Shown here: one piece after another, positions 56,558 to 64,000 of the stretch | Layout of the letters: every line of letters begins with the position of its first letter | Numbering within the stretch: the stretch's first letter is position 1 | Assembly: GCF_963678635.1 (NCBI RefSeq) | Contig: NC_087063.1 | Coordinates: forward strand, 26,591,649-26,655,648 | DNA length: 64,000 nucleotides | DNA from: Symsagittifera roscoffensis | Lineage: Eukaryota; Xenacoelomorpha; Acoela; Convolutidae | Direction of reading: 5' to 3' | Translations under genes and position numbers: made by a program | The notes under the pieces: model-generated | Told to the model about the DNA's origin: nothing | Databases searched by the model: none | What the model saw: only the letters and a program-made list of their open reading frames with translations

Positions 56558-56832
56558 TGCATCATCATCTCCAAGTAACCTTCCATGACGCTTTTGTCTT
56601 CTAGAGCCATTGAGTGTCCTCTGGCCGAATTTCTGTACTCTAACATCTCCATGTATCCACCGGCGGGATCGTCAATCGATACAATTTCCGACTTTTTCAG
56701 TCTGTTATATTCCACTGGGACTAGTTGTCCTACGACGCTTCCCTTTCTGTGATTCATGGCAGACGGTTTAAAATCTTTAAGCGTACTCTCTCCACATGCT
56801 GTGTCCTGAAAGTCTCCAGGGTTACTTGGCAC
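56452..56832 (-). CDS. Retroelement polyprotein fragment
   Basis: A 126-codon ORF overlaps the ends of both neighbouring ORFs in another frame, so it is probably a frameshifted continuation. It contains GYLEMMMQCTTLKQKVYG, weakly similar to GLLTLIVMTCGRLGDLF in the left copy. No function is recognised. Confidence 0.4.
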   Translation of the reverse strand: MPSNPGDFQDTACGESTLKDFKPSAMNHRKGSVVGQLVPVEYNRLKKSEIVSIDDPAGGYMEMLEYRNSARGHSMALEDKSVMEGYLEMMMQCTTLKQKVYGTLVSSEMHAETIEQLVSLPWRAVV

Positions 56833-57830
56833 ACTCTGTTCACGAGTTCGGCTGATTTCTCTTCACAACTTTCGGCCAGGTTCACCTCCTTCAATAAGTA
56901 AGCATGGATCTTACTGATCATCACTGGGCCTCGCTCAAAAGCATCCGCACCCAAAGCTGCTATCCGAGGGGTTAAGTGCAGCCACTGGTTAGCCTCTGGT
57001 TTCGTTCTCAAAACCATTGCCTCCAGATGAGCTCTGGTCTCCTTGGAGTTCTCTCTTCTCTCTCTTCCTTCTTTTATTTCCATTCCTCGGAACCACAAAT
57101 CGTTTGACAACGCTGCGATTACTCGATGGTCATCGTCAATTCCCGGCTTCAACTTGAGTTGTCGACTGAAGTTGGACAGTTCCAACCCCAGCACTTCGTC
57201 TAACACCAACATGTGTAGTGAATGGTTCTTAAATCCTCGCATCGCATTCGAGATTTCAGGCCACACCGCAGGTAGTTCAGCCCTGAGTGGTCTCAGATTC
57301 TCCATCTCTATTCCGCGGTTTGGGGCAGATATGATTACATCATATTTCCCTTCCGAGAGCAAAGCCACCTTTTCATACACGAAGTTCAGTCCATCCGGGA
57401 GATGTGCATATCCCGGAGACAGTGCAAACACGGCTCTCGGTGTTATTTTAGTGAAGGCACCTTCTTTCAGCGTGTCTACTACCTCACCCATTGATTCGAG
57501 GATATCCTTTATAGCTGGCCAAACAGCGGCTTCGGCTGTCGTAGGCTCTCTGAGTCTGCTCAGGAAACCTCTACTGTGTAGATGGTCGTTGATGCCAGCA
57601 AACACAATTGTGATTGGGTTCATTTCTGTCTGCCTTTGTACCCCGATTGCCATTGACACAGATTGCATTAGGTCTAGGTCGACCGCTGCCAACATTATAA
57701 CGTCATGCCAAAACAGGGATTTGGAGGTATACACAAAGTCTGAACTCGTGACTACCATAATCTTTGCCTTCCTCATTTCTGCCTTTTCATACGCAGCAAA
57801 GATGGTCTCATCTTTCTTGATCGCCTTCAA
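56754..57830 (-). CDS. AGxNDxL-motif domain of retroelement polyprotein
   Basis: 358 codons. Near the N-terminus IMVVTSSDFVYTS is followed by ITIVFAGINDHLHSRG. Later motifs are FALSPGYAHLP, DVIISAPNRG, ELPAVWPEISNAMRG and VLDEVLGLELSNF. A beta strand ending in Ser/Asp followed by a strand plus Gly-x-Asn-Asp resembles SGNH blocks I and III, so this may be a second, diverged SGNH-like domain. That is inference, because I find no clear block V. It is the longest intact domain in this copy, and its C-terminus is helical. Confidence 0.55.
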   Translation of the reverse strand: MKAIKKDETIFAAYEKAEMRKAKIMVVTSSDFVYTSKSLFWHDVIMLAAVDLDLMQSVSMAIGVQRQTEMNPITIVFAGINDHLHSRGFLSRLREPTTAEAAVWPAIKDILESMGEVVDTLKEGAFTKITPRAVFALSPGYAHLPDGLNFVYEKVALLSEGKYDVIISAPNRGIEMENLRPLRAELPAVWPEISNAMRGFKNHSLHMLVLDEVLGLELSNFSRQLKLKPGIDDDHRVIAALSNDLWFRGMEIKEGRERRENSKETRAHLEAMVLRTKPEANQWLHLTPRIAALGADAFERGPVMISKIHAYLLKEVNLAESCEEKSAELVNRVCQVTLETFRTQHVERVRLKILNRLP

Positions 57831-57932
57831 TCCACCGTAGCTCTGAAGGTATGTCCTTCTTGATTCACTTCTTTTGGGTACGCTCTCTCTTTTACGTGTC
57901 CTGGGGGTGTTTTCATGAAATATTTTTACGGG

Positions 57933-58421
57933 CTATCCCATCGGTGCCCTTGTCAGGAATCTTCCGGGTCTTTCCTCTCGATTTCTTTCATCGTGGTTCA
58001 ACTTCACATACTGCAATGATCTTGCATTCACTGGACCCATTGTATTGTTTGAGGGCAGTCCCTCTAAGTCGTCAAATCTCAAGGCGGTTGTAGAGCTGAA
58101 GTTTATGCCAGCGGCTATTAACCAGTCCACGCCTGTTATTGAATTCAATCCATTGACAGACAATCTCGCTCCCTTCAACATCCTCATGGCATCTGCTGCA
58201 AAGCTTACCGTCTGAAGGTTCAATTTCATCAGATCTTCTTTGTACATATGCCAGGGAGAAGGTATGGGCCTCAACCACATCAAAGAGCTCCTGTTTGGGC
58301 GTCGCTCCTCTCGACTGGTGCTCGTCGTTTCTGATCTTGTATCCGATTTAGAGGTGCTGGTTGCCTCCGCAGTCGGATTGATAGGTCCTAATCTTCGCCT
58401 AGGATGGATGGTTCTTCTCAT
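57933..58421 (-). CDS. LEGLP-motif region of retroelement polyprotein
   Basis: 162 codons. An Arg/Ser/Thr-rich N-terminal linker precedes a helical region (LQTVSFAADAMRML) and ALRFDDLEGLPSNNTMGPVN, shared with the left copy at 838-1090. It ends at a stop 100 bp before the AGxNDxL ORF. I do not recognise the fold. Confidence 0.5.
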   Translation of the reverse strand: MRRTIHPRRRLGPINPTAEATSTSKSDTRSETTSTSREERRPNRSSLMWLRPIPSPWHMYKEDLMKLNLQTVSFAADAMRMLKGARLSVNGLNSITGVDWLIAAGINFSSTTALRFDDLEGLPSNNTMGPVNARSLQYVKLNHDERNREERPGRFLTRAPMG

Positions 58422-58559
58422 TGGTGCTTCCCCGAGTCAATATTGTACGTCTGTCCTTTGCCCCGGCTCGCTAGAGCTTTGCGGCCTATAGGTCGTCACG
58501 GCTGGGACCCATCCCAAACGTGTTTCAAAATTAGGGGGCATAAAGGTTGAATTCGCCGG

Positions 58560-59454
58560 ATCATTCGCAGTTTACTCCTTCATCAGCACTCCCGTGTCAA
58601 AGAGCTCAACTTCCTTTTCATCCAAACGCTCCTGAAAGACTCGGTTCAACCAGGCTTGTCCTTCAATGCTGTCAAAATGGATCCCATCATTTGGCCTGAT
58701 CCATGACTCTCAGCTCGTGTTCAATGTCCATCAGGATCAACCGTCCAGCATTCCGACTCGCAAGATTTCTCAGGATGTTGTTCCACCTGACGACTTCTTC
58801 ATTATGCCTTCTTCCTGTAGCTATCAACGTTTTTGTGCTCTTTGGTACGGTGCAGACGGTCAGTACTGCGCACTTGAAGTTATCCAAGAGAGTAGTAAAT
58901 AGGCACACCATCGTCGACTCCCATAGTGCCTCTTCCTCATCTGAGCCTCTTGACACATTATTCGTCCCTATTAGGATCATTATGTTAGGGATCCTCCCTG
59001 GGTTCATCAGCTCCACCATCCGAAATAGCTGGGCTATCGTTGCACCTCCAAAGGCCATCACCGTAGTGATCCAGGAGGTCCTCAACTTCTGGAGTACCCT
59101 GACTAGACGGTCACCCAGTATCAGATGTAATGTCCCAAGGGGCGGTTGCTGCAGGCTTACTGCTGGGTTCCAAGTGGATCGATTGATGCAGGCTCGCGAA
59201 TCAGTGCCCGGAACTCCCGTGAAGCTACACTTCAACTGGTTATTCTTCTGCACGTCAATCACTCGGGACACTTTCTTCATCGGTACTTCTCGTATCTTTC
59301 TACCTGGAACCTTGGAGCTCTTTGTCGGTAACGTTGTATCACTAACTCCCGTTCTCTTCATCTCATCTATTGTTCCGTAGGGTGCAGTCACCCCGGAACC
59401 TGGCGCATTCCTATTAGCGACCAATCGTCCAGCTGTCTCTATCAATTTTCTCAC
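58560..59454 (-). pseudogene. SGNH/GDSL-hydrolase-like domain, disrupted
   Basis: In the 255-residue ORF, block I reads LILGDRLVRVL (residues 111-121), where the family has GDS with the nucleophilic Ser; here it is Arg (codon CGT). Block II is FGGATI, block III is IGTNNVSRG. After a frameshift near 58695, block V reads PNDGIHFDSIEGQAW, holding the Asp-x-x-His pair. All four blocks are present in the right order and spacing, so homology is convincing. The Ser-to-Arg change and the frameshift mean this copy is not an active esterase. SGNH enzymes hydrolyse esters or acetyl groups; the target in a retroelement is unknown. Confidence 0.72.
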
Positions 59455-59544
59455 CGTTTACTCCACGACTGGGTCACCTAGGGTGTTACTCGGGTCCGGG
59501 ATTGTCACTCGACCGGTTATAGCCGGGAGTTGCGTCTCCGTCGT

Positions 59545-60323
59545 CTAACTCAACTCTCGAAGCGTCAAAAGTTCCATCGGAGACTGCCCACGAGGAATAT
59601 TCCTTGTAGGTATCGCTTTTTCCACGGCGGCTGTCGTCAACGCCAGACGCTCCGATCGCTGCTTGTACTCTCGACTCAAGCGCTTTATTTCTTCACCCTG
59701 CTTCTTGTTACAGTCTTCAAACAATTTCTTCCACATGTCTCTATCTTCTTCTATACTGAGCATGGTCTTGGTCATCTGGTCATCTCGTCCAGCTCCCTTC
59801 TGGTCTTCTCCAGTTCTTCTATCGTCCCATTAAGATCTTTCATAGTCTCGTTCGTCTGAACCCCTTCCTCTACTTTAACCCTCCTTGGCGGCACAGCTGC
59901 TCTCAGTTATGAACTAGACGAGGCACCCTTGCTGATCATTTCCTGATGCATTCTCCTCAATCCAGGCCTAGGCTTGGTGGGCAAAGGCATCTCACCTGGT
60001 TGGTAGGTTCTCGAACTTCCCAATCCAGCCTCGTTAGCCAAGTCACTCCCTGAAAGAGCCCCGTTTCTCCACCTCATTATCCTCATGTTCGGGCGGTCTA
60101 GTACTCCTCTTTCTCCGTATCCTGCCATCAATAAGACTTCCGTGGGGCGGTCCCCACGTTTATCATGCCCCAAGATGTTTGTTAAGGCGGCCAGCAACAT
60201 GACTACCTCTGGGTCCTACAGAGCCAAGTCTCAATCCATCAGCCGACGATAGGTCGCATCTATCATCGATCCTATGTACTTCTCTGCCAGGTCCATGTAC
60301 TCGTTCAAATCAAAGTTGTTCAT
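59545..60323 (-). pseudogene. Polyprotein N-terminus and coiled coil
   Basis: It starts MNNFDLNEYMDLAEKYIG. In-frame TGA and TAG follow within 40 codons, after which the same frame continues as MLLAALTNILGHDKRG. A further TAA, TGA and a frame change occur before a helical stretch (NETMKDLNGTIEELEKTRRE, then EEDRDMWKKLFEDCNKK). The position right after the LTR and the coiled coil fit a gag start. Broken, so inactive. Confidence 0.6.
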
Positions 60324-60496
60324 GTTCTATTGGTTTCGATTCTATTACCAGTTTGATAAATTGAAATCATGTGAATGATTAAATGATCAATCAGGATCTA
60401 GAAAAGAGGTAGCGAATATCACATTTGTCAACTTTACGCTAATTTTACAATAAAAATTATTTAAAACAGTCAGATATAAAGATTTTGATTCTAAAA

Positions 60497-60502
60497 TTTA
60501 TT
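60497..60502 (-). promoter_or_regulatory. Poly(A) signal of the LTR
   Basis: AATAAA on the minus strand, about 540 bp downstream of the TATA box and inside the LTR, as needed for 3' end formation of the genomic RNA. Confidence 0.4.
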
Positions 60503-61042
60503 GAAATCAATTTGTTGTTAAAAATTTGGAATTCGACCTAAGAATGGACAGTCCAAACTTCGGATCTGTTCCTGAGATTGTAATTCGGTTATTCATGGTC
60601 ACTAATTCCTTTTTACCCAGTGTCTTAATAACATAACACATAACATAACATAACACACATATCACACACAACACACTTTTAGTATGACGTCTTCCTGCAT
60701 GCAACCTAAACTCAGCCTAGACTTAAATCATATTTCTTATGTAAGTATACTTGTATATTAGTATCAGAGAATATTACGTGTATCAGTGTATACAGCTCCC
60801 GTGGATGCAGTCGTCCTCGGTTGGTATCATACACTGGAAGCAAGAGTTCCTTCGTTTCCCTTTCCACAAGGAAATCTCTCAATCTCGTCAAGGACAAGAC
60901 TAGATTTTCCGGGTCCACGTGCCGCTTCTCTGTCGTCCTCGTCACCAAGAAGCATAAGTACTTTCCGGGTATCTGTGACGCCGCCCGAGGCAAAGCTGCT
61001 AAGCCTCTCATTCCTGGCCTTTGCTTCCAAAGGAATTCTATG

Positions 61043-61050
61043 TTTTTATA
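61043..61050 (-). promoter_or_regulatory. TATA box of the LTR
   Basis: TATAAAAA on the minus strand, about 270 bp after the LTR start, preceded by a purine-rich AAGAGAGAA. The location suits a U3 promoter. Confidence 0.5.
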
Positions 61051-61313
61051 TTCTCTCTTAAAAATCCGCTGCTAACGCCGTCTTAAAACTCATGTCTGCT
61101 GTGATCGCTATCGCACATGTTCTATTCGTGAGTATAAAATTACTATCTGGCAACGTTATGCTTCTTGAGTATTCATTTGGTAAGTTAAAATATGACTCAA
61201 CTACCCTCCCTATGTCCGGTTTCTTAGGGTCCTCGTCTGTTTCTGCTTCTAGATCACCTGTCTCTCTTGATATTTTTAATTTTTTATTAACAAATTTTCA
61301 GTGTGGGTAAGTC

Positions 61314-62350
61314 CTACCCCACTCCCCGGACAAAAATATCCATCGACGTCCCAGTCGATCGCATACCGGATGTCAAGTTGAGGTTGGAAGCCGGAATGAG
61401 TAATGGTCCTTCCTGGGCAGCCCAGAAGGGATCATCCCTTTAGGTTTTTACGTATTTCATGCTTCCACGATCTACATCTTGAATCGTGACACCGGTCTCC
61501 TTTGGTCCGACGTCATTTCGTTCAGCCATTCCATGACACGCAATTTCGACAAGTCTTGTTCATATGCCTGCTGTTGCTCGTCGTCGAATTCTACCTCGGG
61601 CTTGGACCGGTCATCGACCCACTCCTCGTCGTGATCATCGACTATGTCAATGTCCTGTGACACAGTTATTTATTCTAGACCCACTACTTCTTCCACTTTT
61701 TTCTTTGGTTCTATCCTATCCACTACGAAGTCGTCTCCGTAAGGATTGTATTTCTTCATGAGTCTTGTCCTGTCACTCTGTCGAGTCTGTATCGTAAATG
61801 GAAGATCCGGTTCCAAATTCTTGGGGACCTCCATTTGTTCAGGGTCTTGCCAGTCCTCCTCTGCTTCGATCACTTCGTTGGGATCTAGGTCCAGTGGTGG
61901 ACTTGTTCCTTCCTCTACGACCTTATTTCCATCGTTATTTTCCCTGGTGCCCTTCTCGTTGACCTCACAAGCAGGGTCCATCGTCAGATAATCCCCCTCT
62001 TCCATGTGTGAAGGTATACACCAGTCCTCTGTCGATGGATTTTGTGGCTTGATGTTCTCATAGTGAGCGGCTCTGCCTGTACTCAGTCTATGAAATCGTC
62101 CCTCCTGGTGCACTTCCGTAATCATGAAGGGTCCCCTCCATTTATTAGGAGCTTTTTCATTCCTTTCGTTGGTATGACATTCTAAAATACCCATATGTAG
62201 TCTCCTACCGAGTAAGTTTTTGCACCAGCTGCTTTCTTATCGAATCTTTTCCTCTGCCTTGCCTGTGCCTTCTGAATGTTCCTTATACACAAGTCGTTTA
62301 ACTCTTGTTGACGTCTAATCACATCCCTTACATAGATTTGTGGTGATGTT
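61314..62350 (-). pseudogene. Integrase C-terminal region and pol tail
   Basis: The minus strand reads RQQELNDLCIRNIQKAQARQ and then KAAGAKTYSVGDYIWVF (frame 1). After a frameshift it reads KWRGPFMITEVHQEGRFHRL, the GPY/F module of Ty3/gypsy integrases. An acidic tail follows (DIDIVDDHDEEWVDD) with a TAG at 61670, then RGSMKYVKT and MDIFVRGVG up to the polypurine tract. The zinc-binding HHCC and catalytic DDE domains are missing from this copy. Confidence 0.75.
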
Positions 62351-62424
62351 TTCTTCCCCTCATACTACGGGTAAAAGAAAACAAGGGCAAAGACGTCTCG
62401 TGTCCAGTTAGCATCATGTGTTAA

Positions 62425-62880
62425 CTAACTCCGGTGGTGGAAAATTGCGTGCTTTTGTAAGTTCCCATCACCTGTGGAAGATATCTGTCCCAATCGGTCA
62501 TGTACCTGGAACAATATACCCTCATCATCGACACTAACGTTCTGTTTTGCCTTATAGACGTTGTTGGGTATCGAGGACACTAGTTTCTGAACTATAGTCC
62601 TACAATCCCTTTCATTTTTTTTGTGTTGTCGTCTTGACGGCATGATCTTCACCTTCTCGCAGACTGTCAGTGATGCCATAGCTGCTGCCCACTCGGCATC
62701 ATCTCTGGTCACTTCTCTCCCCAACAATCCACCCAGCATCCGCATCACTTGCGGTGTGACCTGCACTGTTTTATCCAATAATGAGAGGCTGTTATTGTTC
62801 ATGCGAGAGAATTCCTGCTGGACCAAATTCGAGCGCACCAACAGGTCCAAGAACACCTGGTCCTTCATGGATAGAATCAT
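62425..62880 (-). CDS. Pol connector fragment, unrecognised
   Basis: 151 codons between RNase H and the integrase C-terminus. It has helical content (LLDKTVQVTPQVMRMLGG, DAEWAAAMASLTVCEK) and no integrase HHCC or DDE motif. It may be the spacer between RNase H and integrase; the missing integrase core would then have been deleted just downstream (about 62350-62425). Confidence 0.4.
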   Translation of the reverse strand: MILSMKDQVFLDLLVRSNLVQQEFSRMNNNSLSLLDKTVQVTPQVMRMLGGLLGREVTRDDAEWAAAMASLTVCEKVKIMPSRRQHKKNERDCRTIVQKLVSSIPNNVYKAKQNVSVDDEGILFQVHDRLGQISSTGDGNLQKHAIFHHRS

Positions 62881-62904
62881 TATCTCGGCTGCTTTCCCTC
62901 TTGG

Positions 62905-63300
62905 TTACTCAGGATGTCCTGGGATTGGATGTACAAACTTAAGCGCTTTGTAAGTCTTTTTGTCCAGAAATGAGAACCCTTCCTTGATTTCTGCCTGATT
63001 GGCTTGCTTCTGTCCCAATCTTTCTTTGAACTCGGTCTTCTTGCTGAGGTTGTCAGCATTCTGGTGTTTGTGACGCATCCTGTGCTCGATTATCATGTGG
63101 TAGCCATCTAATCTCACTACCCATCTACCAATATAATTCTGATCCATCGAGTATGTCTTCAACCAGGATAACCCTCTGTTGTCCACGCATAACTTAAAGC
63201 GAGCGCTCCCCAAATATGCGCGGTACTTTTCCACCAATCTGACTACAGCAAACATCTCTGCTTTCGGTGCACCATATTTCATCTCAGTGTCACTTAACAC
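62905..63300 (-). pseudogene. Ty3/gypsy RNase H domain
   Basis: Motifs of Ty3-type RNase H are seen in order: AEMFAVVRLVEKYRAYL (Glu), LCVDNRGLSWL (Asp) and HQNADNLSKK (Asp). With DTDASVVAISGIL in the neighbouring ORF they form the complete acidic set. Frames shift between 63300 and 63337, so the copy is broken. Confidence 0.85.
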
Positions 63301-63336
63301 CTTACTGCCATATGCAATGGGACGGAGAACGATTGT

Positions 63337-64000
63337 TCAATTCCATTCCTGCTCCTGATGCAGTATTCCCGAGATGGCTACTACTGATGCGTCTGTGTCA
63401 AGAAGATACATGCCCTTTTCTGTAGGCATAACTAGCACTGGCGCTTCGCACAGTTCCCGCTTTATGTTCTCGAAGGCAGCTTGAGCTTCATCGCTCCATT
63501 CGAACTTCTTTCCTTTGGTGCGCATCAGCTTCTTCATGGGACACACCTTGTCTGCATATCCTTTTATGAACTCACGGTAATAATTTGCAAACCCTAGGAA
63601 GATCATGAGTTGTGTGTCCGTTCTGGGAGCCTCCCATGTCAGCACAGCCTCTAATGCTTCCGGGTCCGGCCTCACACCATGCCTGTCCACCATTCTTCCT
63701 AGATACTTGATTGAATCCCTCAGGATCCCGCATTTCGATGGTTTGCATTTCAAACCTGCTCTCTTCATGCAGTCAAAAACCTCATTGAACCGATCAATGT
63801 GGTCTTACAGGGTGTGTGTTGCTATGTCCACGTCATCCACGTAACACATCACAAGGTTCCCGTACTTTTTTGTCACTCCGGTCAAAGCCTGAGCCATCAG
63901 TCTTTGAAAAGTGGCCGTTGCGTTGCACAAGCCGAAGGCATCCTCTTCCAGTGGTACAACCTCAATTCACATGCGAATCCGTTCTTCTCTCTGTCCTTTT
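63337..64000 (-). pseudogene. Ty3/gypsy reverse transcriptase, C-terminal half
   Basis: YVDD, the catalytic RT motif, lies at 63843-63832 after FGLCNATATFQRLM. Next come GLKCKPSKCGIL, YLGRMVDRHGVRPDPE, FLGFANYYREFI, PMKKLMR and FEWSDEAQAAFENIK, the classic thumb and connection order of Ty3/gypsy. An in-frame stop precedes DHIDRFNEVF. The N-terminal fingers and any protease lie outside the window. Confidence 0.9.

Larger units (their letters stand above)
54037..60323 (-). mobile_element. Retroelement gag-side polyprotein, right copy
   Basis: About 6.3 kb of nearly continuous coding sequence on the minus strand is broken into at least eight ORFs by stops and frameshifts. It begins at ATG 60323-60321, just inside a probable LTR, and ends at 54037, where AT-rich array DNA starts. 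The order is: N-terminal region, coiled coil, SGNH-like domain, LEGLP region, AGxNDxL domain, then three unrecognised ORFs. No protease, RT or integrase lies within it. A gag-side region this long is unusual for Ty3/gypsy elements. Confidence 0.75.
60354..61321 (-). mobile_element. Probable LTR (about 968 bp)
   Basis: The start is well supported. The pol frame ends at TAG 61316-61314, directly over a polypurine tract (GGGGAG) followed by TGGGGTAGGACTTACCCACA, the expected position and TG start of a 3' LTR. The interior has a TATA box at 61050-61043 and AATAAA at 60502-60497. The end (CA at 60355-60354) is tentative; it is set by a possible primer-binding site and the gag ATG just beyond. No second LTR is in the window for comparison. 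Confidence 0.55.

Noticed and set aside
60332-60350. Primer-binding site (TGGTAATAGAATCGAAACC)
   Set aside because: The position between LTR and gag start fits, but its complement puts a T-loop-like TTCGATT too close to CCA for a normal tRNA 3' end. I used it only to set a tentative LTR end.
60712-61030. Overlapping 99- and 67-codon minus-strand ORFs
   Set aside because: They lie inside the probable LTR downstream of its TATA box and have no recognisable domain; more likely untranslated R/U5 sequence.
1-64000. CRISPR arrays, operons, riboswitches or other prokaryotic features
   Set aside because: The window is clearly eukaryotic (spliced genes, LTR/LINE/SINE/hAT elements), and no regular short-repeat and spacer pattern is present.

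Overview
The window is nuclear DNA from an animal. It is AT-rich, with spliced genes, large introns and many transposon relics. A dynein-arm assembly gene (DNAAF2/kintoun) implies an animal with motile cilia. The repeats (hAT relics, tRNA-derived SINEs, CR1/jockey-like LINE, Ty3/gypsy) suit an invertebrate, but I cannot name the species. Everything below comes from reading the sequence; no searches were run.

Layout. (1) 1-4771 (+): a decayed internal part of a large LTR-retroelement polyprotein. (2) 4658-8104: a 1.83-kb tandem duplication that captures the last 114 bp of that element; one copy carries a SINE-like insertion. (3) 8105-13897: AT-rich DNA with no recognisable gene. (4) 13898-16205 (-): three 3' exons of an unrecognised gene, with hAT relics in its intron and a long hairpin beside it. 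(5) 19283-27705 (-): complete four-exon DNAAF2, 996 codons, with SINEs and a hAT element in its introns. (6) 27706-31496: spacer with LINE and hAT relics. (7) 31497-37716 (-): a TLDc-domain gene that I resolve into seven exons, including a 32-nt microexon. The predicted product is a membrane-anchored coiled-coil protein with a C-terminal TLDc domain. (8) about 37500-53690: a degenerate tandem array, each full unit about 5 kb, holding three further copies of that gene's transmembrane exon with a lost splice acceptor. It also contains a fold-back duplication junction and a 457-bp Mutator-like MITE with a visible empty site. (9) 54037-60323 (-): a better preserved copy of the polyprotein seen at 1-4771. 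(10) 60354-61321: a probable LTR. (11) 61314-64000 (-): Ty3/gypsy pol (RT, RNase H, integrase C-terminus).

The most unusual biology is the retroelement. Its very long gag-side polyprotein contains an SGNH/GDSL-hydrolase-like domain and a second conserved domain with an AGxNDxL motif, and the copies lie in opposite orientation at the two ends of the window. Second is the tandem amplification of the 5' end of the TLDc gene. DNAAF2, the TLDc gene and the partial gene all lie on the minus strand but are separate transcription units; nothing suggests joint function.
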